Numbered from the stretch's first letter, positions 1 to 10,345 are shown. The stretch: DNA of 64,000 nucleotides from Diacronema lutheri (GCA_019448385.1 JAGTXO010000013.1:744001-808000); one strand, 5' to 3'. Numbers and translations are program-made. Notes: generated from the sequence alone by a model not told the origin.

Positions 1-898
1 GTGGCAGTGGAGCGCGTCGCGACGCGTCAATGGCGTGGAGCACGAGCGGCGGCAGAACCAGCGTCGGCGCCGAGGCGAACACGCGCGAGAGGACGCACAC
101 GCCAATCGCGTAGAAACCGCATGCGCGTGAGAGACCGCATGGTGCACCGTCGTCAGCGTCGTGCACCGTCACACCGCACAGCCATTCGGACGCGCGCACG
201 GTCGGCAAGTTGAGCGCGTTAGCCACAGACGCGGCGGCCCAAGGCTCGAGCGTGCGCGCAACCGAGCCCGGCGGGCCCAGGCCTTGAATCGAGACCGCGG
301 CGGCCACAGAGGACACGGTCGCGAGCACGTACGCTGCCACGCGTTGCACGGCGCTGTCGGTGCGCGTGCCGTTGCGGTTGGCGTAATAATGGAGCGCAAT
401 GCTGCGCACAAGGCAGAACCGCAGGCGCGCGAGCCACGGGGCATGGTGACCCCGGCACCGGCCACGGTCGTTGTGCGGAGCGCGAACCGGGCCGTGGGCG
501 ACGCGCGCGCCGTACTATGTCTGGTTGGCGGCCTGCGCGAGGACCGACCACAGCGGGTTTGCACATGAGGCAGCGAGGATCATACCGCCGTCGATGAGGA
601 GGTTCATCGGCACAAAGGCGGACATTCGCAACGGCGCGAACACCTTGCGCCCCGTGTCCGGGTGGTAAGTGGCGTCTCGCAAGAGGCGCGCTCGTGCGAG
701 CGCGTCTGCTTCGTGCGCGTCCGACGGCGCGGCGCCTCCACTTGGCCAGCGCTCACAGAGTGCATTGGCGTGCGCGAGCTCGGCCTCGCCGGCGAGGAGC
801 ATCCGCGGGTCGAGCATGTGCGCGACGCGCCGCACGCGCCCCGTGTATTCGGGGTCGTCCATCTCCGTCCACTCCGGTGGACGGACCTTTCTCGCCAC
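1..898 (-). CDS. Sideroflexin-family mitochondrial carrier (partial at left edge)
   Basis: Sideroflexins are multi-pass inner mitochondrial membrane proteins; the animal members carry serine and other amino acids. Exon 1 is 516-898 and exon 2 is 401 down to the window edge. The intron 402-515 (GTACGG...GCGCAG, 114 nt) splits a Tyr codon, and joining the exons gives NQTYIALHYYANRNGT, the conserved sideroflexin loop. Exon 1 carries the family hallmarks ATYHPDTG and RMSAFVPMN, preceded by a YTGRVRRVAHMLDPRMLL segment typical of the N-terminus. Exon 2 gives hydrophobic segments (VAAYVLATVSSVAAAVSIQG and ACGFYAIGVCVLSRVFASAP) matching the C-terminal half. The start at 898 leaves a normal short N-terminus, although an extra upstream exon is possible. 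The stop lies outside the window. A dispersed repeat begins about 45 bp upstream of the start codon. Confidence 0.88.
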
Positions 899-1558
899 GC
901 CTATGTGGTAGAGTATGGGTAATAAGTAATTACTAATTACACTAACGACGCTTACAGGCGGGTCAGCAGGACTGCAGGAGGGGCGCGCACGGGGCCGAGG
1001 CTGGACAAACGGAGCGAGCGAAAGGGCGCACGCAACATCAGGCCGAAATCAGGGCGTCGACCCTGTGCACGCCGGCAGCGGGAACGGCCGGGACGGCAAG
1101 GACGTGGCAGGACGCGTCATGGGCGGACACCCACACACGCCTAGCCACCCCTCGCCGGCCCCCGCCGGCCGCCGCCGCCGTCGCCGCGCCGGAAGCAGGG
1201 GCCGTCCACACCGCCGCAGGCGTCCACATCCGCCTGGACGCCGTGAGCCGCGTGGCGGTGCGGCGGCGCCTGTCCGCGCGCCATCTGCGCGCGCGCGAGC
1301 AGGAGCTGCGCGTGCCCACGCACGACGCACGCGGCGAGCTGGAGGCGCATGTGGCGCTCGAGGGCCGCGCGGGCGACGTCGCGCGAGGGCGCGCCCATGC
1401 GCGCCATCCACGCGTCCGCGCCCATTACTAATTTAGAGGCGCTCACGCCAGGACAGCGGGGGGGGGGGGGGGGGGGGGGGGCTGGCTGCTTTGCTCAAAA
1501 TTGGGAGGCGCCTGTCGCGCCTCCCAAGTCTGCCGCCGTACGAGCCCGCACGGCGCGC
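899..1558. other. Intergenic: dispersed repeat copy A and a G24 run
   Basis: This stretch lies between the sideroflexin start and the CDF transporter stop, both on the minus strand. It has an AT-rich patch (about 908-945), dispersed repeat copy A (945-1085), and a run of 24 G at 1458-1481. A minus-strand ORF (1141-1446) with no recognisable domain lies here. It could be a 5' exon of the sideroflexin gene, but nothing supports that. Confidence 0.6.
945..1085 (+). repeat. Dispersed TACTAAC-type repeat, copy A
   Basis: About 140 bp, almost identical to 10210-10345 and, for its first 100 bp, to the reverse complement of about 4206-4302. It begins ACTAACGACGCTTACAGG and includes AAAGGGCGCACGCAACATC. 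Copy A has a 10-bp insertion after the shared GGGTCAGCAGGA. Confidence 0.85.
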
Positions 1559-4167
1559 TTACGGCGCGGCCGGCTGGGTCCGTGCCACGCACGGCCACGC
1601 GCCCTCAGGGTCGCAGTTGAACGCGGCGGCGTCTTCCACCTGGAAGACGGTGTGCTGGCAGCCCACCTGCCGCGCGACCTCGCGAGCTGCGTACAGCACC
1701 GTCGCGCCGTCGACGCCCGGCCGAACAACAATGTGCGCGGTGAGGTTGAGCTTGTCGGGCGCGTCGGCCCAGATGTGCTGGTCGTGGACCTGTCCGGAAA
1801 AGGGGCGCAGCCGGAAAAGGGGCGCAGCATGGCGGTTGGCTCGGGCGCACACCCGTGGGTGCCGAACGCTGACGAGGCGCGGGCGGCGCGCACGCGCGCA
1901 GAGCGCGCAGCGCGGCGAGGCGGGAGGCGGGAATCGCGCGTGCCTCAATCACACCGGCGATGGCGAGCAGCTTGGTGTACACGGCGCCCGCGTCAATGTG
2001 CCCGGGCACGGCGCACATGAGCACGAGCGTGCACTCCTGCGAGCGTGACGGACCGTCACGCGTCACGCGAACGAGCAACGCGCGCCGATGGACGCCCGCC
2101 GCCGGCTGAGCGAATGTCGCGTGTCGCGCGCGCAGGCGCGGTGAGGCGCGCGCCTCGCGTCTGCCGCCAGGCCGCGCGGCGTGCACGCTGCTTCCGCCTC
2201 ACCTTGATCGTCGCCCACGTGGAGAGGAGTACGAGGAGCGCAGAGAAGAGCGTGCACACCGGATCTGCCCGGTACCAATGACTCAGACCGCGCGCGTCCG
2301 GCCAGCGGTCGTGCAGGCCCCAAATGAGACCGGCGGCGAGCACCACACCGAGAGATTGGATGAGGTCGCCGATCACGTGCGCGAGCGCCGCCTGCATCGC
2401 AACGCTCTGCTTGGGCCCGCCCGCGCCACCCCGCGCCGCGTGCCCGTGGGCGTGGTCGTCGTCCGAGCTGTCACCCTCGTCGCCGTGTGCGTGCGCGCCG
2501 CCGGCTGGCCCTGCCGTGTGGCCGCAGGCGTGGTCGTGGCCGTGGTCATGGCCGTCGTCGTGGCCTTGGTCGTGGCCGTGGTCGTGGCCGTGCGAGCGCT
2601 CCGTGAGCGCTGCCGGCGAGGTCACGAGCGTCGCGCGCACGGGCGCGGCAGGCTGCGACGCGCGCGTACGGTCAATCGCGTAGCTGAAGCATGGGCGGCA
2701 GGGAAGGGATGGCAGGCGCGAACGCGACGAGGGTGCCCGCGTGAGCGCGGCTGGGACGCGCGCGCGCACGGTCGCGCGACCGACACGCCGCCGCGCGCGC
2801 CGCTGCGCTCTGCCTCGGGCACCGCGTGGGTCTCACTCACCCCGTGGCCGGGCCGGCGTGCGCCGTGGCGAGGCGATGTCCCGCCCGGCTGCTCGGCGCG
2901 TCGTCGCTCGCGGCCGATCGTTCGAGGCCCGCAGCGCGCGTGCCGTGCGCGTGGCTGTGCTCGCCCGGCGCGTGGTGGATCACAGGCGCCAAGCCGACAT
3001 CGTCTCCAGCCCGCGCGGATCCGCTGCTTGCGCTCTCCCTCCCGTCGGCCTGCACGTGTGCGCGCGCGTGGCCGTGGCCGTGGCCGTGGCCGTGGCCGCC
3101 ATGGGAGTGGCCGCCATGGGAGTGGCCGCCATGGGAGTGGCCGCCATGGGAGTGACCGCCATGGGAGTGGCCATGTTCGCCGAGCACGCGCATGAGCACG
3201 AGGTTGAGGACCACGCCCGCTGTGGGCGCATGATGATGACACGTTGGGCGATGGCGTTGCGGGGGGGGGGGGGGGGGGGGGGGGGGGTTGGTCCCCGTTG
3301 CGCAGGTTGAGCGCGAGGGATCGGCCGTCGCGCTGCGGGACGCGGGCAGGTGCGCGGCAACGTTCTTTGCGCCGCCGTCGCGTCCTGCCGCCAGCGTTGC
3401 GCTGCCCTCCCCTGCGCCTGTGCTGCGTGCGCATGCGGTGCTGAGCTCACCGATGGCGGTTACGCCCATGATTCGCCCCTCGATCACCTGGGGCGTGATC
3501 AGGCGGTTGATCGCCTCTGGACGACGTGGGAGCGAAGGGGAAAGGGGTGGACGGGGGGGTGGAAAGGAATGGAGGCGAGCCGTTTTGCGCGCGCAGATGA
3601 GCGCGGCGCGGGCGGTGACGGCCCGCGGCGCGCGCGCTAGCCGTGCTGCAGCGGCGCGGTGAAGCGGCAGCGCGAATCGCGGCGCACCGTAGACGAGAAT
3701 GCCCGTCATGAACCATACAGCGAAGATCGAAAAGAGCGCGCCTAGCACCTGCGCGCGGGCAACGTGCGCTCTTGGCGCGCGCGGCACAGCACGGCGCACG
3801 AGCCGGCGCGCGCGCACGCGCGCTGCGGCGCGCGGCGCGGCTCGGGCCCCGCTCGACGGCGCACCTCGGCGCGATGGTACCCAAACGAGAAGGTCTCGTC
3901 CGGCGGGCGCGACGTGATGGAGAGCGCAATGAGCGAGACGAGGAAGCCGGCTACGTCCGAAAGCATGTGCGCCGCATCGGTCAGGATGGCGAGCGAGTGC
4001 GCGAGCATGCCGCCGACGATCTCGATGGTCATGAAGGTGAGCGCGAGGCCCGCGGCCATCTTGAGCTTCCTCTGCGAGTCTGCCTTGCGGTGCGTCTCCG
4101 CGGCGGGGAGAAGCGGCTCCGCCCTTGCTCGCGCGCGATCGGCTTCCATCGTGGGGTATGACCCCAT
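1559..4167 (-). CDS. CDF/ZnT-family zinc transporter
   Basis: Cation diffusion facilitator: a zinc/proton antiporter that moves zinc out of the cytosol, probably into a vacuole-like store. Seven exons: 3865-4167, 3688-3748, 3451-3516, 2841-3219, 2203-2683, 1944-2036 and 1559-1789, giving 537 aa with consistent phases. TM2 has the HSLAILTDAAHMLSDVAG signature with the HxxxD metal site. TM5 has the matching AHVIGD site; the His/Asp pair is the zinc-type selectivity arrangement. The cytosolic loop between TM4 and TM5 is extremely His-rich, with five GHSHG-type units coded by a 15-bp repeat plus a second HGHDHGHD block. The C-terminal domain contains VHDQHIW. Intron 3 (3220-3450) holds a 27-nt C run on the sense strand. 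Intron 6 (1790-1943) appears to use a GC donor. A second ATG at 4149 is a possible alternative start. Confidence 0.93.
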
Positions 4168-5143
4168 CTGTTGACCCGTCGGAAAGCGTCGTTAGTATAT
4201 TCTAGATGTTGCGTGCGCCCTTTCGCTCGCTCCGTTTGTCCAGCCTCGGCCCCGTGCGCGCCCCTCCTGCTGACCCGCCTGTAAGCGTCGTTAGTATATT
4301 CTAGAAATAGTAGGCTTTTGAACAGCTGCGAGGCACCGTGGTCCCCGTCGGCGCGGCGCGCGCCGGCGCGGCCGTGCCGGCCGGCAGCTTCGAAACGCCG
4401 GCTGCCTTGACGACGCCTGCCTTTGCCATCCAGGCTGCGCCCTCGCGCTCTGCTGGCCGCGCTCCGCGCGCCCCGCCGCCCCTGCCCATCGACTGCGCCG
4501 GCACCGCGAACAACGTACTTTTCGCCCCGGTCGGTGGGTTTGGGGGTGGCGGGGCGCGCGCGCACGGCCGCACGAGCGACGGCGGCGTGGCCTTCTATAC
4601 GACGAAACCTTCGCTTGCGACGGCTGCGCCCTCGCGCTCTGCTGGCCGCGCTCCGCGCGCCCCGCCGCCCCTGCCCATCGACTGCGCCGGCACCGCGAAC
4701 AACGTACTTTTCGCCCCGGTCGGTGGGTTTGGGGGTGGCGGGGCGCGCGTGCGCGGCCACGCGGCCAGCATCGCGGCGCTTGCCACGCTGGCGGCGGGTG
4801 GCGGTGCGCTTCGCGGCGGCGGCAGGGGGCTGCGACGCGGCGGGGAGGGCGGCGGCTCGCTGGCGGCGGGCGTCGCGCTCTGCAGCGGCGGCGGGCGGCT
4901 TGGCGACGTGGCAGGCGGCGGCTCGGGGGTGGCGGTCGTCGCCGACGATCTTCGGGCCTCGGCGTGCGCGTGCGCGTCGGCCGGTGGTGTGATTGACGGC
5001 GGCCACCGGTGCGGCGGCGCGCGGGCGGCGGCGCGCGGTGGCTAGGCGCGTGTGGGCCTTTGGGCCTGCTCCGCCTGGCGCCTCGCTGCGCACTTCCTGA
5101 CCCCATCTGTTGACCCGTCGGAAAGCGTCATTAGTATATTCTA
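4161..5143. repeat. Composite repeat block, possible non-autonomous mobile element
   Basis: The ends carry a direct repeat of about 43 bp (4161-4203 and 5099-5141) containing GACCCGTCGGAAAGCGTC and TTAGTATATTCTA. Just inside the left repeat is dispersed-repeat copy C in reverse orientation (about 4206-4302). The interior has a 128-bp perfect or near-perfect duplication (4433-4560 and 4622-4749) separated by 61 bp. Long ORFs run through both strands but show no known domain and look like by-products of GC content. No transposase is visible. The left repeat overlaps the first codons of the zinc transporter. Confidence 0.6.
4206..4302 (-). repeat. Dispersed TACTAAC-type repeat, copy C (inverted)
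   Basis: On the minus strand this reads ATATACTAACGACGCTTACAGG and continues like copies A and B up to CGCAACATC, where it abuts the 43-bp repeat at 4161-4203. It lacks the last 40 bp of the other copies. Confidence 0.8.
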
Positions 5144-5164
5144 TGACGGTGACGCCCATCCCGC

Positions 5165-6526
5165 ATGGGGGAGGAGGCGACAAGTGACGCGGATGGTCAT
5201 GAGCTCGGCGACCTGCGCCAGCGGCTGCTGGGTCTCGACGGCAGCAAGGAGCGCATCGAATTGGCGTCGGGGAGCTTCTTCCGTTGCGTCAAAGCCGTGG
5301 ACGCGGGCGGCGCGATCCGCTGCTGGAGCGAGCAGGTGATGGTCTCGACGCCCGATCAATGCCTCTACCTGCTCTACGTCGCCAACGAGGTCATGCAGCA
5401 CGCGCCGCGCGTCGATCCGGAGCGCGCTCTGCTCCCGCTCTTCTGGCGGCACGTGCCCGTCCTCGTGCAGCTCACCTGCCGCGACCGCAATGCGCGCCGC
5501 TGCGCGGCCGTACTCGAGCTGCTGCGCGTGTGGCTCGAGCGGCGTATCTTCCCGCCCGACGTGCGGCGCGATAAGCTGGACAGCCTCGTGCGCAAGGTGA
5601 GCTGGTGGAAGTGCGCCGAGCAGCACGCCGCCGTCCGAGAGTCGCCGCGCGCCTCGCCGCTGCACGGCCCGAGCCGCGCGCCGCCGCCCGCCATCGGCGC
5701 GCTGCTGCCTGCACGCTCTGCGGGCGCCATGCCGCCGGCCCTCGCTGCGCTGCCGCCGCCCGCGGGTGGGCCGCACGCGCCGGTGGCCTCGCTGGACGCC
5801 GCGGCGGCTTCCGTCGGCGCGGTGCGTGTACTGCCGAGCGATGAGGCGCTCATGCCGCCGCCGCTGCCGCTGCCACCGCCGGCCGACCCGCGCGCGGCGA
5901 GCGGCGGCTGCGACGGCGACGCGCAGGCGCGCAGCGCTGCGCCAGCATCTTCGCCAGCAGAGGCCGTGGGCATCGGCACAGACGCTAGCGTGAACGACCC
6001 CAACGGCCGCTCCGCTCGAGCGCCCGCGGCCCGCGCGCCGCGCAGCGCCCTTAGTCGAAACGGCCGTTTCGCGCAGTCGAGACCAGAGCGGTCGCGCTTC
6101 TCGCGACGCGCGTCGCGCGGCGCGTTGCTGCCACCAGCCGCGGGCGCACCCGCGGGCGCGCCCGCCGCCGCCGCAGAGCCGCTGCCGTCGAGCGGCGCGC
6201 ACGGCCCCGCCGCCGCGCCGGCCGCCGCGCCGGCCGCCGCGCCGGCCGCCGCGGCCGGTGGCGCGTGCGTTCGCTTTGGGCACGTGGAGGAGTTGCTGCA
6301 TTGCATGGGGCCGGGCGGGACGGTGCCGCGCGACGGCCTGCCCATCGGGCTGCACGGAGGGCCTGTCGGCAGGCGCACACTCAGCGTTGACACGTACGCT
6401 TGCGCATACGCTCGAGGCCGTGTGGCGATGCGCCGTAGCGTGCACGGCGTCGCGCCGGCGGCGCGCGCCTGTCGCGCGACCGTGCCGTCTCCCGCGATGC
6501 GCCTGCAGTTGCTGCTGCCTCCCCTG

Positions 6527-6561
<35 letters not shown>

Positions 6562-9500
6562 GTTTGCTGCTGCTGCTGCTGCAGCTGCTGCTGCTGTGGC
6601 ATTAGCTGCTACTGGCCGCGCTGCCGCACCGAGCGTGCCGCAGCACCGTCGATGCATCCCCATGCCCGCCCGCCAGCCCGTGCCCTCCGGCCTCATGCCC
6701 ACTGCCGCCCCTGACTCTGCCGCTCTGAGCCCTTCCCCCCCCCCCCCCCCAAACCTCCTCCCCCCTTCCTCGTGTCCTCGCGGCGCGGCAGCTTTGAGCA
6801 CGAGCGGATGCCGAGGCGCTCATCGCGGTACGTGGCGACGGGCCTGCTCGTCGCGTGGCAGCGACAGCGCCTTCTCGCGCTCGTGCTCACAAGCGACGAG
6901 CTGCACGCACTCGAGATGGAAACCGACACGCTCCGACGCGGTCGCAAGGCGAGCGCAGACGAGGCGCAGCGGCGCAACCTCGCGCACGGGGTTCCATCTC
7001 TGCTCGTCGAGGCGGACGGAGCGGACGTGCCCGGCGCGGCGCGCGGTGGCACGGTGACGGGCGGCGGTGGCGGCGGCAACGGCGGCAACGGCGGCGGCGG
7101 TGGCCTTCCGTCGTCGGCCTCCATCGTGCTCACTCCGCAGCGCCTAGCTCAGCTCAAGATGCCTCGGTGGGAACCTTTCTACCAGCCGCCGCCGCGCAAC
7201 GCCGAGTCACACGTGCTGGGCGGCGCGGGCGGCGCGGGCGGCGCGGGCGGCGCGGGCGGCGCGGGCGGCGCGGGCGGCGCGGGCGGCGCGGGCGGCGCGG
7301 GCGGCGCGGGCAGCGGCTGCACCGGCGGTGGCGGCGGCGGTGGCGGCGGCGGTGGCGGAGGCGGAGGCGGCGGCGGCTGTGGTCACGCGCCGCCGTTGCC
7401 TTCGCCGCAGCTGGGCAGGCTCACCGCGCCGTCCGCGCCGGGTGGCGGCGCGCAGGGCGCGGCCGGCGGCGGCGGAGCGGGCAGCTGCGGCCCGCCCGCA
7501 TGCACACCTTTCGTCCTCCCGCCGCCGCGCTGCCCCTGCGCGGCGCTCGCCGCCGCGGCGGAGGGCGGTGCGCTGGGTGGCGCGTCGGGCGCGGCGGTGG
7601 GCGCGGGCGGCGTGCCATCGCCCACGTCACATTCGTGGCGCGCAGCGCACACGCCGCCCGCCGCCACCGTCAGTGCGCGCGGCGCGGCGGGCTCGCAGCT
7701 GCGCGCCGGCGGTGGCGGCGGCGATGGCGGTGGGCTACGCGATGCATCGCCCAGCTTGCGCCGGCCGACGCCGTCTGCGTCTGCAGCTGGCGCCGACGCG
7801 TTGCTCGGCTCGCGGCGGCCATCGTTTGAAACGGTCGGTGCAGCCAGCGCACTTCCAAACGGCAATGCGACGGGCGTGCGCGATGGGTGCGCGCCGCCTT
7901 CAGCCACACTGAGCGCGCCGCCGCACGGCTTGTTACAAAGCGTGGGCGGCGCGCTCGCACCATCGCGCCGCGTGCACGCCAGCATGGCCGGCGCGGCGTG
8001 CGAATCCGGCGACGCGGGCCCCTGCGCGAGCGCCGGGCCGCCGCCGTTGGCCACGCTCGCGCTCGCCCCACCGGTGGACAATGCCGTCGCCGTGCGCCCG
8101 CAGAAGCGGCCGAGCATCGCGATCGCGCGCGAGCGGGAGCGCGCAGAGCGCGAGAGGCACGGCTCGGCCGCCGCCTCAGCCGCGCACGCGGCGGCTGCGT
8201 GCGACGCGAGCGCACACAGCGGAGCGGGAGGCGCACACAGCGGAGCGGGAGGCGCACACAGCGGAGCGGGAGGCGCACACAGCGGAGCGGGAGGCGCACA
8301 CAGCGGAGCGGGAGGAGCACACAGCGGAGCGGGAGGCGCACACAGCGGAGCGGGAGGCGCACACAGCGGAGCGGGAGGCGCACACAGCGGAGCGGGAGGC
8401 GCACACAGCGGAGCGGGAGGCGCACACAGCGGAGCGGGAGGCGCACACAGCGGAGCGGGAGGCGCACACAGCGGAGCGGGAGGCGCACACAGCGGAGCGG
8501 GAGGCGCGCTGCCGCCGTGCGTGCGGCCGCCACTTGTGCCGCCGCCTGCGCACGTGGCGCACGACACGCCAGCGCCACCGCAGCCGCCGCTGCCGCCGCC
8601 GCTGCCGCCACAGGCTGCGCACCGGCAGTCCGTGCGCGGCGGAACTTTCCACGTCGCCGAGCCGCAACTGCCGCGCCGCGCGCCCAAGCTGAGCGGCGGC
8701 GCGCCCGGCGAGCCCCAGGCTGACGGCGCCAGCGTTGCACAGACGGACGCGCGCGGGCAAAGCGGCGAACCTGCCGAGGCGGCGTGGCCGCAGCCATACG
8801 GACGCGCGCGCGCTGGCGCAATGGCGAAGATGCGCGCACAGCCGAGCGGCGGGCGAAGCGACGAGCGCAAGCACGATGGCGGGAATGGTGCGGGTGGCAG
8901 CTCGGAGCCGCTGGCCAGGGGCAGCTGCCGAAGCGACGACGGCGCGCACGGGGCCGATGCGGCCCTGCCAAGCGGCTGCGACCCCCCCGCGCACGCAGTC
9001 GTTACGCTCGCGCCAGCCGCGCACGCAGCCGCGCCCACGACGCACGCCACGCCGCAGCCGACCGACGCGCCGCATGCGACGCGTGTGCGCTCAGATGAGG
9101 CCGTGCTCGGCTGGGAGGCGCTCAAGGGAGCTGCGGCGAGCGCAGGCAGCAGCGAGCCGGCCGCGTACAAGCCGCGACCCCCTCGCGACGCGGGCACGTT
9201 TGGAGAGGAGGCGCAGTCGAGCGCGGCCGTGCGACGACCGGTGCCCGCGCGGCTTGAACAGCCCTCCGCGCGCACTGCTAAACGGTGCGTGCGCCTTTGT
9301 CGGCCGGCCGCGCGAGCGCGCGGCGTCTTCCTTCCCGCCGGCCCACGCGCGCGCTGCCCCTTCGTTCGTGCCCCGCCGCCTGCCAGGACGCACGCGGAGC
9401 ACTCGCAGTCTCACGTTCAATCGCTCGACGCGGCCGGAGACACAGACGATGCGTGCGCGCCGAAGGGCTGCGCGCACAAGCAGAGACGAACGGCGTCACT

Positions 9501-9615
9501 CTCGGGGCGCACGCAGGTCCAGGATTACTCTCGGGGCGCCACGTCGGCCCCGAGAGTCGGCAAGCGGCCGTCGCGCGGCACGAGCGTCGGTGCGCCCCGT
9601 CGGCCCCGAGAGTAG
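5165..9615 (+). CDS. CID-domain (RNA polymerase II CTD-interacting) protein with long low-complexity tail
   Basis: The first 150 residues form a CID/RPR-like helical domain, seen in RPRD, SCAF and Pcf11 proteins, which binds the phosphorylated Pol II CTD during transcription termination. Diagnostic stretches are IRCWSEQVMVSTPDQCLYLL, YVANEVMQ and a helix ending LLRVWLERRIFPPD. The best model is exon 5165-6372 joined to 6792-9615 (1343 aa). The intron 6373-6791 would have a GC donor (CAG|GCGCAC) and contains a CTG-rich microsatellite and a C16 run; this junction is inferred only from frame and phase. The second exon has an LTPQRLAQLKMPRWEPFYQP segment, then Gly/Ala, Pro and tandem-repeat tracts. 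The last 90 bp overlap the convergent R3H-like gene. The CID call is firm; the tail and the stop are uncertain. Confidence 0.7.
7219..7380 (+). repeat. 9-bp and 3-bp Gly/Ala-coding tandem repeats
   Basis: GGCGCGGGC units repeat about ten times (7219-7312), coding GAG tripeptides, followed by a GGC/GGT/GGA run coding poly-Gly. Both lie within exon 2 of the CID protein. Confidence 0.9.
8211..8508 (+). repeat. 21-bp minisatellite, 14 units
   Basis: The unit is close to CACAGCGGAGCGGGAGGCGCA, repeated 14 times with one variant in unit 5 (GGAGCA in place of GGCGCA). It codes (GAHSGAG)n in the CID protein frame. Because 21 is a multiple of 3, other frames also stay open (HTAEREA repeats). Confidence 0.95.
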
Positions 9616-9617
9616 TC
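9523..9617. repeat. Imperfect palindrome at the convergent gene ends
   Basis: Four copies of CTCTCGGGG/CCCCGAGAG alternate in orientation within 95 bp. The region starts GATTACTCTCGGGGC and ends GCCCCGAGAGTAGTC. It lies where the CID gene (+) and the R3H-like gene (-) overlap at their 3' ends. Confidence 0.85.
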
Positions 9618-10175
9618 GCGCGGCACGTCCTCAATTTTGTAAGCCGTGATGTCTTCGCCGACCATCCTGCTCATGCTGCTGTCGTCGATGCAGTTGATAC
9701 ATGCCAGGCCCCACACGCGCGTCAGTGCGATCTGCACCTCGTCGTCGCCCTTGCCGCAGCACTCGCACTCGTATCGCTTGCGCCGCGGCCGGGGCTCCGT
9801 CAACGGCGTCGGGTGCAGGTCCTCGCGAGCGTCGTCAAACGACATCGTGCCCATGCTCCATCCGGCGGGACGGCTCACCACGAGGACCGTGGAGACGTAG
9901 CGCTCGCCCGTGAGCTCGCAGCGCGCGTTCACGTCATGCGACAAATGGCCGAGGCCGAGCCGCTCGCACGTCCGGTGCAGCGCGAACCGGCATCGGCCGC
10001 TGCACCCGACAAAGTCGAATGTGCGTGCCGTTCCCTCGACAAAGCGGCGGAGCTTTTCCAGCTCCTTGGCAATCACCTTGTTCTCCTTCTGCTGCTTCTG
10101 CTGCTTGCGCTGCTGCGTCCGAGAAAGCATTTTGGCCGGGGCGGCCGGAGGTATGGCGGCCGGGTCCGTCATCAT
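9525..10175 (-). CDS. R3H-like domain protein
   Basis: Single exon, 216 aa from the ATG at 10175. Residues about 15-45 are a Lys/Gln-rich helix (SRTQQRKQQKQQKENK). A segment about 20 residues further on, RFALHRTCERLGLGHLSHD followed by a strand YVSTVLVVSRP, resembles the R3H single-stranded nucleic-acid-binding fold (Arg-x3-His, then a GL.H.S motif). A later CECCGKGDDE...ACINC pattern could bind zinc. The basic C-terminal 30 residues come from a palindromic repeat shared with the opposite gene. The R3H assignment rests on motif resemblance only. The start is preceded by an AT-rich leader and then by dispersed repeat copy B. Confidence 0.5.
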   Translation of the reverse strand: MMTDPAAIPPAAPAKMLSRTQQRKQQKQQKENKVIAKELEKLRRFVEGTARTFDFVGCSGRCRFALHRTCERLGLGHLSHDVNARCELTGERYVSTVLVVSRPAGWSMGTMSFDDAREDLHPTPLTEPRPRRKRYECECCGKGDDEVQIALTRVWGLACINCIDDSSMSRMVGEDITAYKIEDVPRDYSRGRRGAPTLVPRDGRLPTLGADVAPRE

Positions 10176-10209
10176 GGCTTTCTCAAATATTTTTTGATTG
10201 GGTTGTGAA

Positions 10210-10345
10210 GTACTAACGACGCTTACAGGCGGGTCAGCAGGAGGGGCGCGCACGGGGCCGAGGCGTGACGGAGGGAGCGAGCGAAAGGGCGCACGCAACA
10301 TCAGGCCGAAATCAGGGCGTCGACCCTGTGCACGCCGGCAGCGGG
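10210..10345 (+). repeat. Dispersed TACTAAC-type repeat, copy B
   Basis: About 136 bp, near-identical to copy A (945-1085). It begins TACTAACGACGCTTACAGGC and ends near GTGCACGCCGGCAGCGGGA. It sits 35 bp upstream of the R3H-like start codon. Confidence 0.85.

Noticed and set aside
1065-1436. Long overlapping frames on both strands between sideroflexin and the CDF transporter
   Set aside because: Arg/Ala/Pro-rich translations with no domain, typical of GC-rich noncoding DNA; most cover the repeat.
4338-5045. Plus-strand 235-aa frame in the repeat block
   Set aside because: It is made largely of the 128-bp duplication and Gly/Ala noise, with an equally long frame on the other strand; no conserved motif.
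8211-8508. CRISPR-like array
   Set aside because: Units are contiguous 21-mers without spacers and are in a eukaryotic coding frame.
8081-8692. HTAEREA-repeat protein in another frame of the minisatellite
   Set aside because: The 21-bp unit keeps every frame open; only the GAHSGAG frame is continuous with the CID protein.
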